From UBA1732 sp045114235 (GTDB lineage Bacteria > Verrucomicrobiota > Lentisphaeria > Victivallales > UBA1829): a stretch of 35,255 nucleotides of DNA. The stretch lies in the NCBI GenBank assembly GCA_045114235.1, contig JBGUKB010000007.1, positions 1-35,255 on the forward strand. Reading direction: 5' to 3'. The translations under genes and the position numbers were made by a program. Under the pieces are notes generated by a model that did not search any database, was not told the DNA's origin, and saw nothing but the letters and a program-made list of their open reading frames with translations. Shown in pieces: positions 1 through 7,969 of the stretch. How positions within the stretch are numbered: position 1 is the stretch's first letter; every line of letters starts with the position of its first letter.

Positions 1-424
1 CGCGGAGCATCACCAGCCCCCACGCCAGCGTCCAGATCACGCTCGTCTGGCTGTGCCAGCAGAAGGCGTTCAGAAACGAAATGTCGCGGAACCGGATCGC
101 CTGCCATATCCCGCTGTAGTAGAGCGGCACGAACGGCCGCCAGTCGCTGAACCCGTTCCATTCCGAGACGTACGCGAAATGCGAGATCAGCGCGAAGAGG
201 AACATGCGGAACGTGTACTTGTTGACGTTCCGCGTATGAAAGAACCCCTCCGCGATGAAGAAACACATGGTCGGCATCGTGATGCGCCCGATGATGTGCA
301 TCAGCTCCGGCTTCCAGTTCAGCGCATACCCGGGGTAGACCGTCCACGCGATGTGGTCGATCGTCATGGCGATGATCGCGATCAGCTTGATCGCATTCGC
401 ATCCAGTATCTTGTAATTCTTCAT
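1..424 (-). CDS. TraX-family membrane protein (5' part, runs off the window)
   Basis: The reading frame opens with ATG at 424 and stays open to the window edge, giving 141 N-terminal residues. The start MKNYKILDANAIKLIAIIAM, followed by TIDHIAW, and the later run IIGRITMPTMCFFIAEGF match the TraX/acyltransferase-like family, named after the F-pilin acetylase. Family members are small polytopic membrane proteins thought to move acyl groups across or at the inner membrane. Hydrophobic stretches near residues 12-30 and 48-62 fit membrane segments. A purine-rich GAGGA lies about 10 bases upstream, and a near-consensus promoter sits at 459-487. No conjugation genes are nearby, so this is likely a chromosomal TraX-domain protein that modifies a surface polymer (inference). 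The C-terminus is outside the window. Confidence 0.75.
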   Translation of the reverse strand, partial: MKNYKILDANAIKLIAIIAMTIDHIAWTVYPGYALNWKPELMHIIGRITMPTMCFFIAEGFFHTRNVNKYTFRMFLFALISHFAYVSEWNGFSDWRPFVPLYYSGIWQAIRFRDISFLNAFCWHSQTSVIWTLAWGLVMLR

Positions 425-458
425 CCGGGAGATGTCCTCAATGTTCGCATTGGAATGT

Positions 459-487
459 ACTATAACGGCATTTTGCCCGGATGTCAA
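459..487 (-). promoter_or_regulatory. sigma-70-type promoter for the TraX-family gene
   Basis: On the minus strand TTGACA (487-482) is followed after 17 bases by TATAGT (464-459). The ATG of the TraX-family gene lies 35 bases beyond the -10. This is the closest match to the E. coli consensus in the window. Confidence 0.75.
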
Positions 488-599
488 GCCGGAATCGACT
501 GTTTTTTGTCCGGTCGAACCGTTTTTCCTTCGTTCGCGGAGCAACGGCTTCCGCAGTCCCCGCCAAAGGAAAAAAAGCGAAAAAAGCCTGCCGGACCGG

Positions 600-627
600 T
601 TGTATTTGAACCTTCGGACTGTATATT
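600..627 (+). promoter_or_regulatory. promoter for ydbH-ynbE-ydbL
   Basis: TTGTAT (600-605), a 16-base spacer and TATATT (622-627, continuing AT) lie about 78 bases upstream of the ydbH ATG. The -10 has the TATATT form seen upstream of most plus-strand operons here. A short GC stem, AAGGG (642-646) with CCCTT (656-660), followed by TTTTCTC, falls in the leader. It could be a weak attenuator, but its five base pairs are not convincing. Confidence 0.5.
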
Positions 628-705
628 ATTAGAGAATCAATAAGGGGATATTGCGCCCTTTTTTCTCTCATATAGACAGCCCGAATATCGAATCCAGAAC
701 GCATC

Positions 706-3700
706 ATGCCGGAATCCGAACCTCAAAACAAGATCGCTTCAGCTCAGGAGCAGGTCGCTGCCGGAGCCGACAAGCGGAAATCTGAGCCGGACAGGAAAAT
801 GTCCGGTTCCTCCGCCGCGTCTGCTCCCGCGAAGAAACAGCCGGTCCCGCGTCGTGCGAAATGGGCGATCGGCCTGCTGCTGTTCCTGTGTCTGCTCCTG
901 CTGGGCGCGCTGCTCGAACTGGCGTTCCTGCCGCACTTCCTCGAACAGGACATCAACAAGCTCCTTCAGCCGCTCGCCGAGGGCGGCGGCGTGGAGTTCC
1001 GCATTAAGACCATCAGCCTGACCTCGGCGGAAGTCGCCTGCAAGATCCGGGACTATACTCGCAACGGCAGGCCGATGAGGGTCGGAAGCATCGGTTCGCT
1101 CTCGATCCGCTACTCTCCGCTCTCCCTTCTGCGCGACCGGACCATCGAATCCATCGACATCGAAAACTGCGACGTCACGGCCGACTACTCGGACGGCTCC
1201 ATCTCCATCCCCGCCTACGACCTCTTCGCAAAGTCGTTCCAGTCCGATGAAAAGGAGAAGAAAGATTCCGCCCCCGTGGACGACCTCAACGCCGTGATCC
1301 CGGTGAAGGTCGGCAGGATATCCCTCTCCGGCAGCCTGGCCGCCGTGGCGCGCGGCGAGGACGCCGTGGACAATCTCCATATCCCGTACGCCGTCATGGT
1401 CACGCCCGACCCGGAACAGGGCTGGAACAGGCTCGAATGCTCGCTCATGGTCCATTTCGCGACCAACGGCATCCGTTGCAAGGCCGTCTATCTGCACCGG
1501 GAAAAGAAGGTCGAGCTAAGCCTCGACGATTTCTCCCTCGCCACCTCGGCCCTGCCTGGCGCGGTTCGGTCCAGTCTGCCGCGCGGTCTTCGCGCAGGCG
1601 TCTCCCTGAACGCGAAGGCGGAGATCGACCTGAACAGCCTGAACGTGGAGGAACTTGACAATTCGTCCCTCGAACTCAATGGTGAACTTACGTTCGCCTA
1701 CCGTACGCCGCAGGGGCTCCGCATCGACTCCGCCGCGCCGTTCTCGCTGAAGACGGTCCCGCGCGCGATCCCGACCGTGAAGCCCATGAAGCCGCCAAAA
1801 ACGGAGCAGGACATCGTGTTCACGCTCGGCACGTTGAAGGGCGAATACGACAAGATCCCGTTCGAGGTTAACAAGCTCAATGCGACCATCTCGCTTTCGA
1901 AACGCATCGTTGGCGGCGGATTCCAGCTCAACGTCGCCGAGTCCGAACCCGCGCAGTTCCGCTTCAGCGGTATCATGGACGAAGAGAAGAAATTTTTTGA
2001 GATCCAACTTGAAAACCACCCGATCCTCAAGGCAAAATACAAGGGCATCGACGTCTCCGCCGGCTTCGGCCCCTTCCTGGCCTGCCTGGACATGCGGCGC
2101 GACGGAATGGCCGTCCAATCCCGCTTCAGCATCGCGCCCGCTGTGGAATTCGACGGCGGCGCGTTTGCTCCCGGGCTCAAGGGGCTGACCGCGTCCTTCC
2201 GGCGGGGAGAGATCACGGGCGAGTTCAATATGAACGGCGAACAGATGATGGGTTCCCTCGAAATCATCGCCGGAGACCTTCGCGCGGAATACAACGGCAT
2301 GACCGTCTCCCTCAGGCCGGGAAAGATCGATATGGGCTTTCTCAAGGCCGGAGAGCATCAGGGTGCGGCCATCCGCCTCACGGACGGGGAACTTGATTTC
2401 GAGAAGGAGGGCATGAAGGTCTCCTTCAAGCCCGAATCCTTCAAGGCTGATGCCACGCTGACCGACGGCATCGACAAAGCATCCGCCGAACTCAAAGGCG
2501 GGAAGCTCCTCGCCGAGCTCGATGGCATGACCTGCGAAGCGGAGACGGTCGCGTTCAAAGCCGAGTCCGAGGACGGACAAACATACAAGGCAGACGCGAA
2601 GATCGGCGGTTTTAAATTCAAACAGGATGCCGCCAACCTCACCTACGATGCGCCGGAATTCGGCCTGAACGCCTCGTTCGACACCGGCAGGGGCGTCCTC
2701 TCCGGCGCGCTCTCCTGCCCCGATTCCAAGCTCGCCATGCCCGAACTCAAGCTTCTCGCGCAAAACCTCCACTGGGATTTCCCGTTCGACTACGCGCTCG
2801 CCGAGGCGGAAGAGGGCGGTACGGAAAATGTCGCGCCCGCCGCGCCGCGCACGGGCAGGATCGCGCTCGGCGACTTCGAGTTCAACGGCGTTCAGGCGGC
2901 CTCGCTCGACGGCACGGTCCTGTGGGACGACGCCGCGAAGACGTTCCGCATGAAAACGGACGCGAAACTTTTCTCCATCGACGGCGAAATTTACGCGAAC
3001 GTCGCGCTCGGCGGAGGTGCCGGGGTCGAGGTCGAATGCGGCCTGAACGTCCCGGAACAGCAGGCCGACCTCTCGAAGGACCTCGCCAAGTTCCTGCCGC
3101 AGTTCGAGGAGATCTCCTGTACGGGCAAGCTCTCCGCCGAAGCCGTGTACAGGATCCTGCCGAAGATCACCACCGGGCACGCGAAGTTCCGCATCGCCGA
3201 CGCCGACCTCTTCATCCCCGAGCAGAAACTCGAGGTGCGCGGCATCGGCCTCGGATTCGAGGTCCCGGAAATCTCCATCCTCAAATCCGCGCCCGGCCAG
3301 ACGCTTTCCTTCAAGTCCGTCAAGTACGACAGGATCGAGACCGGGGCGGGCCTCGCCACGTTCCGCATGGAGGCCCCGGACACCTGGCAGGTCGAAAACG
3401 CCCGCCTCGACTGGTGCAACGGCCACATCCGCCTCGGCGGCATCACCTACCGGATCGGCCAGACGACCACCGAGGCCGTGCTGTACTGCGACCGCCTGGA
3501 GATGCCGATCTTCCTCACGCAGATCGGGCTCGGCCAGATCAACGGCAGCGGCTCCATCAACGGCACCATCCCGGTCGTGCTCGTGCAGAAGACCGATGCG
3601 CTCGGCAAAACGAAGATCGACAACATCTATTTCGAGGACGCATTCCTCTTCTCCACCCCCGGCGAGAACGGCGTCATCAAGGGCGACCTCGACGAGGCGC

Positions 3701-4032
3701 TGACGAACGCCGCCACCGGCATCGAAATGGAGCTCGCGAAAGACGCCCTGAAGGATTTCACCTACTCCTGGGTCCGCATGCGCCTGCAGTCCGTCGGCCC
3801 GGAGAAGGAGAACATGAAACTGGAGCTCTCGCTCGACGGCCGCCCGAACCGCGCCCTTTATTACGCGTTCGACGAGAACACCGCCTCGTTCATCAAGTCC
3901 CCCACGCCGTGCAACTTCCAGGGCATCCGCCTGGACACGAACGTGAACATGTACGGGAAAGCAATGGAACTCGCCGATTATTTCCAGCAGATCTTCTCCA
4001 GAGGCGGAATAGGCGGAGTGACGATACCCTGA
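706..4032 (+). CDS. ydbH: YdbH-like AsmA-type intermembrane transport protein
   Basis: This 1108-residue protein has a cytoplasmic N-tail, one membrane anchor at about residues 53-74, then a very long beta-rich periplasmic part, the layout of AsmA-like bridge proteins. The C-terminal 200-250 residues carry the YdbH signature: a GSGSINGTIPV stretch, a GVIKGDL segment, then DFTYSWVRMRL and a final LELSLDGRPN block. In E. coli, YdbH works redundantly with TamB and YhdP to move phospholipids between inner and outer membranes, and pairs with the lipoprotein YnbE. Both expected partners follow directly (ynbE-like at 4109, ydbL-like at 4330), which strongly supports the assignment. It is longer than E. 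coli YdbH (about 880 residues). The ATG at 706 has no clear Shine-Dalgarno sequence, but the start gives the expected Lys/Arg-rich tail and anchor. Confidence 0.8.
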   Translation: MPESEPQNKIASAQEQVAAGADKRKSEPDRKMSGSSAASAPAKKQPVPRRAKWAIGLLLFLCLLLLGALLELAFLPHFLEQDINKLLQPLAEGGGVEFRIKTISLTSAEVACKIRDYTRNGRPMRVGSIGSLSIRYSPLSLLRDRTIESIDIENCDVTADYSDGSISIPAYDLFAKSFQSDEKEKKDSAPVDDLNAVIPVKVGRISLSGSLAAVARGEDAVDNLHIPYAVMVTPDPEQGWNRLECSLMVHFATNGIRCKAVYLHREKKVELSLDDFSLATSALPGAVRSSLPRGLRAGVSLNAKAEIDLNSLNVEELDNSSLELNGELTFAYRTPQGLRIDSAAPFSLKTVPRAIPTVKPMKPPKTEQDIVFTLGTLKGEYDKIPFEVNKLNATISLSKRIVGGGFQLNVAESEPAQFRFSGIMDEEKKFFEIQLENHPILKAKYKGIDVSAGFGPFLACLDMRRDGMAVQSRFSIAPAVEFDGGAFAPGLKGLTASFRRGEITGEFNMNGEQMMGSLEIIAGDLRAEYNGMTVSLRPGKIDMGFLKAGEHQGAAIRLTDGELDFEKEGMKVSFKPESFKADATLTDGIDKASAELKGGKLLAELDGMTCEAETVAFKAESEDGQTYKADAKIGGFKFKQDAANLTYDAPEFGLNASFDTGRGVLSGALSCPDSKLAMPELKLLAQNLHWDFPFDYALAEAEEGGTENVAPAAPRTGRIALGDFEFNGVQAASLDGTVLWDDAAKTFRMKTDAKLFSIDGEIYANVALGGGAGVEVECGLNVPEQQADLSKDLAKFLPQFEEISCTGKLSAEAVYRILPKITTGHAKFRIADADLFIPEQKLEVRGIGLGFEVPEISILKSAPGQTLSFKSVKYDRIETGAGLATFRMEAPDTWQVENARLDWCNGHIRLGGITYRIGQTTTEAVLYCDRLEMPIFLTQIGLGQINGSGSINGTIPVVLVQKTDALGKTKIDNIYFEDAFLFSTPGENGVIKGDLDEALTNAATGIEMELAKDALKDFTYSWVRMRLQSVGPEKENMKLELSLDGRPNRALYYAFDENTASFIKSPTPCNFQGIRLDTNVNMYGKAMELADYFQQIFSRGGIGGVTIP

Positions 4033-4108
4033 ACCCTTAACCTGTCAGCACAAACAGCAACCATATAAACCTCAACAAACACCCTCAACCGGGAAAGGAA
4101 TCCAAACC

Positions 4109-4300
4109 ATGAAATCATTCCTGCCAATTCTCGCCGCCGCGGCCGTCCTGCTCGGCTTCGGCGCATCGTCCTGCATCCGGACGCAGAACGAAGTCGACGT
4201 CAAGCCGATCGAGATCAAGCCCGTGCACATCACGCTCGACATCAACATCCGCATCGAAAAAGCCCTCGACGACTTCTTCGGCGACCTCGACGCACTTTGA
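4109..4300 (+). CDS. ynbE: YnbE-like small outer-membrane lipoprotein
   Basis: A 63-residue protein with a hydrophobic signal peptide and a lipobox-like ASSC; Cys22 would be lipidated. After a short charged linker comes a segment reading VHITLDINIRIEKALDDFF, which matches the YnbE pattern of alternating hydrophobic residues ending in a helical tail. In E. coli, YnbE is a lipoprotein of about 61 residues that multimerises and docks YdbH at the outer membrane to complete a lipid conduit. The gene lies 76 bases after ydbH with AAAGGAA as ribosome binding site and is 29 bases before ydbL. Its small size makes similarity weak on its own; gene order carries much of the call. Confidence 0.8.
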   Translation: MKSFLPILAAAAVLLGFGASSCIRTQNEVDVKPIEIKPVHITLDINIRIEKALDDFFGDLDAL

Positions 4301-4329
4301 TCCGAACCACATTCTGAGGAGATTTTACC

Positions 4330-4758
4330 ATGAAAAAACTGATCGCTCTCTCCATCGCCGCCCTCACGCTCGCTTTCGCCGTTCCGCAGGCGCTTTCCGC
4401 CGCTGACGACGCCGCCACCATCAAGAAGAACATGGCGGAACGCAAGCCGAAGATTGAAACCCTCAAGAAGGCCGGCACCGTCGGCGAAAACAAGACCGGC
4501 TACCTCGAAGTCATGAAGGACAAAGACGGCAAGGACGTCAAGATCGAAGACGCCGACAAGAAGATCGTCGACGCCGAAAACACCGACCGCAAGGCCGTTT
4601 ACGCCGCCATCGCCAAGAAGGAAGGCTCCACCGTCGACAAGGTCGGCGAACTCCGCGCCAAGCAGATCCGTTCCAAGGCAAACGAAGGCGACTACATCCA
4701 GGGCGAAGACGGCAAGTGGGTCAAGGCCCCGAAACCCGCCCCCGCGGAAAAGAAGTAA
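4330..4758 (+). CDS. ydbL: YdbL-like periplasmic protein (DUF1318)
   Basis: A 142-residue protein with a Sec signal peptide (MKKLIALSI onward, cleavage near ALSA-ADD at about residue 24). The mature part carries the DUF1318/YdbL pattern: a GTVGENKTGYLE motif near residues 49-60, an ENTDRKAVYAAIAKKEG helix, and a terminal EGDYIQGEDGKWVK. In E. coli, YdbL is a periplasmic helper that limits YnbE multimerisation so the YdbH-YnbE bridge assembles correctly. The gene has a clear AGGAG site and ends just before a strong intrinsic terminator, so ydbH-ynbE-ydbL is a complete three-gene unit in the same order as E. coli. The C-terminus has a Lys/Pro/Ala-rich extension after the domain. Confidence 0.85.
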   Translation: MKKLIALSIAALTLAFAVPQALSAADDAATIKKNMAERKPKIETLKKAGTVGENKTGYLEVMKDKDGKDVKIEDADKKIVDAENTDRKAVYAAIAKKEGSTVDKVGELRAKQIRSKANEGDYIQGEDGKWVKAPKPAPAEKK

Positions 4759-4789
4759 GCCTTTTCCCTCGGCGTTAAGCTGAACCCCC

Positions 4790-4828
4790 GGGGCGCGGCG
4801 CCTCATGTCCCGTCGCGCCCCGTTTTTC
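4790..4828 (+). terminator. intrinsic terminator after ydbL
   Basis: GGGGCGCGGCG (4790-4800) pairs with CGTCGCGCCCC (4811-4821) over 11 positions with one G-T wobble and a 10-base loop, followed by GTTTTTCTC. It closes the plus-strand ydbH operon. Read from the other strand the stem is followed by G-rich sequence, so it is not an obvious terminator for larE. Confidence 0.85.
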
Positions 4829-4867
4829 TCTGCCGCGAAACGGCGGATATTATCCGAAATGAACCGT

Positions 4868-4891
4868 TTGGCGGTGTAATTGGCGGTGTAA
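4868..4891. repeat. two tandem 12-base copies of TTGGCGGTGTAA
   Basis: Exact copies lie at 4868-4879 and 4880-4891 in the gap between the ydbL terminator and the 3' end of larE. With only two copies and no visible partner elsewhere in the window, it may be a slippage product. No function is assigned. Confidence 0.6.
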
Positions 4892-4932
4892 AGGGAGGCT
4901 GCCGAGGGAATAGAACTCCGCCCACGGATGTT

Positions 4933-5772
4933 TTACGATTGCACGGAGTCCGAGCCGGATTTCATGAGGAGGGGTTCGTCCATGCTGCCGGAACGGAAGC
5001 CCTCCAGGTCGAGCGTGACGTAGGGGAAGCCCTCTTTGCGGAGCGCGAACGCGATCTCGAAGCGCTTCGCGGCAGCCAGTTCGAAGCCGTTCGCATCGGT
5101 CTCGATGCGCGCGACATCGCCATGCACGCGCAGGCGCACCACCTTCAAGCCGAATTCGCGCAGGATGGCCTCGCCGCGTTCCACCCGGCGGAGCGCATCG
5201 TCCGTCATGGCCGTGCCGTAGGGAAACCGCGTGGCGAGGCACGGCGTGGAGGGCTTGTCCGCGACGGGGATCAGGAGTTCGCGGGCGGCGGCGCGGATCT
5301 CGTCCTTCGTGAATCCGCAGAGCGCCAGCGGGCTCAGCACGCCGAGCTCCTCCAGCGCCTTTCGTCCGGGGCGGTACACCTGCGTGTCGTCGGCGTTGGT
5401 GCCGTCCACAAGGTTCCGGATGCCGTGCGCTTCTGCGATGCGCTTCATCTCGGAGAAAAGCGCGTGCTTGCAGTGGTAGCAGCGGTCCTTCGGATTCCCG
5501 CGCAGGACCGGATCGGACAGCACGTCGCGTTCGACCAGCTCCGCGGGCACGCCGAGCTCTTCCGCCTGCTTCATCGCGGACGCGGTCTCCTCGGCTGTGT
5601 GGAACGCCGTGGCGAACACGACGGCGAGCAGGGGGAACTGTTTCCGTGCGTAGATCTCGGAAAGGACGTTCAGGAGCAGGGCGCTGTCGACGCCCCCGGA
5701 AAATGCCGCGCAGACGCCGTCCGCGCTCAAATCCTCCAGCATCCGCCGGAGTCCGTTCAGCTTATTGTTCAT
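4933..5772 (-). CDS. larE: LarE, sulfur transferase for the nickel-pincer cofactor
   Basis: A 279-residue member of the PP-loop ATP pyrophosphatase superfamily. SGGVDS at residues 25-30 is the AMP-forming P-loop. LarE adenylates the carboxylates of pyridinium-3,5-biscarboxylic acid mononucleotide and replaces them with thiocarboxylates. In the Lactiplantibacillus enzyme, sulfur comes from a sacrificed active-site cysteine; the equivalent here is Cys178 in PSTPCLATRFPYG. Cys98 and Cys101 (CYHCKH) are two further conserved-looking cysteines, the pattern found in LarE homologues reported to use an Fe-S cluster rather than a sacrificial cysteine. The start overlaps the end of larC by 11 bases, so the two are translationally coupled. 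It is the last gene of the lar operon. Confidence 0.92.
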   Translation of the reverse strand: MNNKLNGLRRMLEDLSADGVCAAFSGGVDSALLLNVLSEIYARKQFPLLAVVFATAFHTAEETASAMKQAEELGVPAELVERDVLSDPVLRGNPKDRCYHCKHALFSEMKRIAEAHGIRNLVDGTNADDTQVYRPGRKALEELGVLSPLALCGFTKDEIRAAARELLIPVADKPSTPCLATRFPYGTAMTDDALRRVERGEAILREFGLKVVRLRVHGDVARIETDANGFELAAAKRFEIAFALRKEGFPYVTLDLEGFRSGSMDEPLLMKSGSDSVQS

Positions 5773-7093
5773 CGTTTTTCCTCGCAGTCTCCGCGGCGTC
5801 GCGGAAAAGGTCGGCGAACGGCACGCCGGAAGCGGCCGCCAGCGCCTTGACGCTCTCGTATTCGGGGTAGTAGAAGGTTTGGCCGTCGAAGACGCATTTC
5901 TTGACCTTCACGGACCCGGCGGGAAGCGTCACGTCCACGACCGTGCGGGCGAGGCAGGTGCGTTCCGCCCGGAATCGGCGGACGCCGATGGAGCTGGTCT
6001 CCGTGAAGATGACGCGTTCCAGCGCGGGCGCGTCCGCCTCGCGGCAGATCACGCGCAGGAGCCACGCCGGGCGGTTTTTCTTCATGAAGACGGGGACGTA
6101 ATGCACGTCCAGCGCGCCCGATTTGAGCAGGGAATCCATCGCCATGCCGAGCGTTTCGCCCGTGGAATCGTCGATATTGGTCTCCAGGATCATGATCTCG
6201 GCGGGCGGGGCGTCCGCGGCGGCGGTCTCCTCGATCAGCATCGCGCGGAGCACGTTCGGCATGCCGAAATCGCGTTTGCCCGCGCCGAGGCCGATCTTTT
6301 TGATCGTGAAGGATCCCGGCAGGGCGGAACGCGTGCGGACCGCGGCGGCGATCGCCGCGCCGGTCGGGGTGACCATTTCGCCCTGAACGGGGAGGATGCG
6401 GAGCGGGAGGCCGCAGGCGGAAGCGATGTTTGCCACGGCGGGGACGGGAACCGGGAGCAGGCCGTGCTGGCACTCCACGAACCCGGTCCCTTCGCTCAGT
6501 CCGGTCACGACGACGTCGTCGATCCCGAGGTCGTCGAGGCAGACCGCGGCGGCGGCGATGTCCACGATGGAGTCGATCGCGCCGACTTCGTGGAAATGCA
6601 CCTCTTCGATGGGCTTGCCGTGCGCTTTGGACTCCGCCTCCGCCACGATGCCGAATATCTTCAGGGCGAGCGAGCGGGCGCGCGGGGTCAGGTCGCCGCT
6701 GTTCAGAATGGCGGTCACGTCCGCCAGATTGCGGTGCACATGCGGATGATGGTGTGCGTGTCCATGTTCGTGCTCGTGCTCATGTTCGTGGAACTCGTGC
6801 GCGATGATATGTTCGAGCGCTTCATGTTCGTGATGATGCCCGTGCTCGTGATCATGCTCATGCTCGTGGTCATGCTCATGTTCGTGCTCATGCTCCAGCT
6901 CGACATCGAACGAGCAGGCGTCGACTCCGTGCGAGTTGGCGCGCGTGACCGTGACGGAATATCCGTCCACGTTCAGGCTGTCGAGGGCGGCCAGCAGTTT
7001 GACTTTGGACGCGCCGAGGTCGAGCAGCGCGGCCACGGTCATGTCGCCGCTGATCCCGGTGGCGCATTCGAGGTAAAGGATGGTCTTGCTCAT
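5762..7093 (-). CDS. larC: LarC, nickel insertion protein for the pincer cofactor
   Basis: A 443-residue LarC (formerly DUF111). It inserts Ni into pyridinium-3,5-bisthiocarboxylic acid mononucleotide in a CTP-dependent step. The start MSKTILYLECATGISGDM is the canonical LarC N-terminus, and the core shows EVHFHEVGAIDSIVDI and GEMVTPTGAAI. Residues 68-120 hold 26 histidines, mostly as HEHEH/HDHEH runs, a plausible nickel-binding store. In some lactobacilli LarC needs a programmed frameshift between LarC1 and LarC2; here one continuous frame covers both parts. The ATG at 7093 was chosen over an upstream start because it gives the family N-terminus, follows GGGGAA, and overlaps the larB stop as ATGA. 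Confidence 0.94.
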   Translation of the reverse strand: MSKTILYLECATGISGDMTVAALLDLGASKVKLLAALDSLNVDGYSVTVTRANSHGVDACSFDVELEHEHEHEHDHEHEHDHEHGHHHEHEALEHIIAHEFHEHEHEHEHGHAHHHPHVHRNLADVTAILNSGDLTPRARSLALKIFGIVAEAESKAHGKPIEEVHFHEVGAIDSIVDIAAAAVCLDDLGIDDVVVTGLSEGTGFVECQHGLLPVPVPAVANIASACGLPLRILPVQGEMVTPTGAAIAAAVRTRSALPGSFTIKKIGLGAGKRDFGMPNVLRAMLIEETAAADAPPAEIMILETNIDDSTGETLGMAMDSLLKSGALDVHYVPVFMKKNRPAWLLRVICREADAPALERVIFTETSSIGVRRFRAERTCLARTVVDVTLPAGSVKVKKCVFDGQTFYYPEYESVKALAAASGVPFADLFRDAAETARKNDEQ

Positions 7094-7845
7094 GGTTGGT
7101 TCCCCTGTACGGCGAGCGCGTTGATGCGCGCGGCGAGATAGCCCGCGCCGAACCCGTTGTCGATGTTCACGACGGACATGCCTTCGGCGCAAGAATTAAT
7201 CATGGTGAGGAGCGGGGCGATGCCGCCGAAGGACGCACCGTACCCCACGGAGGTCGGCACGGCAATGACCGGCACGGAAACGAGCCCGGCGATCACGCCG
7301 CCAAGCGCACCCTCCATCCCGGCGATGGCGACCACGGCGTTCGCAGTGCGGAGTTCGTCCAGGCAGGCGAACAGGCGATGGATCCCGGCGATGCCGACGT
7401 CGTAGAACCGTTTCACGTCCGCGCCGAAGAACTCGGCGGTCTTCGCGGCCTCCTCGGCGACCGGCTGGTCGGAGGTGCCGCCCGTGCAGACCGCCACGCA
7501 CCCGATCCGGGGTTTCGGTTTGCCGATGAAGTACAGCAGGCGCGACACGGGGTCGTACTGGACTTCGGGTAGGAAGGCGCGGACGTATTCGGCCTGTTCG
7601 GGCGTGGCGCGCGTGCCGATGGCGTTTCCTGCCGCGCCGATGAAGCGTTCGAAAATCCCCCGGACCTGCTCGGCGGTCTTGCCCGCGCAGAACACGGTTT
7701 CGATGCCGCCGCGGCGGAGCTGCCTGTGGTGGTCGAGCTTGGCGAAGCCGAGGTCCTCGTAGGGGAGCTTGTTCAGGAGCGAAAGCGCCTGTTCGCGGGT
7801 AATGGCCCCGCTGCGGAAATCGTCGAGTATTTTGCCTGCATCCAT
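7090..7845 (-). CDS. larB: LarB, NaAD carboxylase/hydrolase
   Basis: A 251-residue LarB. It carboxylates the pyridinium ring of nicotinic acid adenine dinucleotide and cleaves the phosphoanhydride to give pyridinium-3,5-biscarboxylic acid mononucleotide, the first step of the nickel-pincer pathway. The family pattern is clear: LPYEDLGFAKLDHHRQLRRG in the N-terminal part, then a PurE-like domain with CTGGTSDQPVAEEAA, AGMEGALGGVIAGL and the C-terminal NSCAEGMSVVNIDNGFGAG. Its cysteine (Cys219) corresponds to the reactive Cys221 of Lactiplantibacillus LarB. The ATG at 7845 is preferred because LarB proteins begin just before this helix; an in-frame ATG at 7893 would add 16 residues. It overlaps larC by four bases. 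Confidence 0.93.
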   Translation of the reverse strand: MDAGKILDDFRSGAITREQALSLLNKLPYEDLGFAKLDHHRQLRRGGIETVFCAGKTAEQVRGIFERFIGAAGNAIGTRATPEQAEYVRAFLPEVQYDPVSRLLYFIGKPKPRIGCVAVCTGGTSDQPVAEEAAKTAEFFGADVKRFYDVGIAGIHRLFACLDELRTANAVVAIAGMEGALGGVIAGLVSVPVIAVPTSVGYGASFGGIAPLLTMINSCAEGMSVVNIDNGFGAGYLAARINALAVQGNQP

Positions 7846-7893
7846 GGTATAGGGTCCCGTTTTTGCCGGTAGTGCCTGTTGCGAACGTGTCAT

Positions 7894-7968
7894 CCCGTTC
7901 GGCAGGACAAATCGGGCGGAGCGAATGCCTTTTGCGGCGCGCTCCGCCCCGGAATATGACCGAACGGG
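7894..7968 (-). promoter_or_regulatory. nested two-stem RNA structure between the binding-protein gene and larB
   Basis: An outer stem CCCGTTCGG (7894-7902) pairs with CCGAACGGG (7960-7968) over 9 perfect base pairs. Inside it, GGGCGGAGCG (7914-7923) pairs with CGCTCCGCCC (7940-7949) over 10 perfect base pairs. The outer stem begins one base past the stop codon of the solute-binding gene. No U-tract follows on either strand, so it is not a textbook intrinsic terminator. It could mark a 3' mRNA end, stabilise the upstream message, or control readthrough into larB. Confidence 0.6.
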
Positions 7969-7969
7969 A

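Noticed and set aside
1..424. TraX as evidence for a conjugative element.
   Set aside because: No relaxase, type IV secretion, integrase or att-like repeats are seen. TraX-domain proteins are common on chromosomes.
1516..3426. Long open frame on the minus strand opposite ydbH.
   Set aside because: It mirrors the third-position GC bias of the ydbH frame, is rich in Arg/Gly/Asp with no domain, and ydbH has clear family and operon support.
6731..6910. Dense CATGCTCGTGCTC-type repeats that look like a tandem array or CRISPR.
   Set aside because: They encode the histidine-rich insert of LarC in frame. There are no regular spacers.
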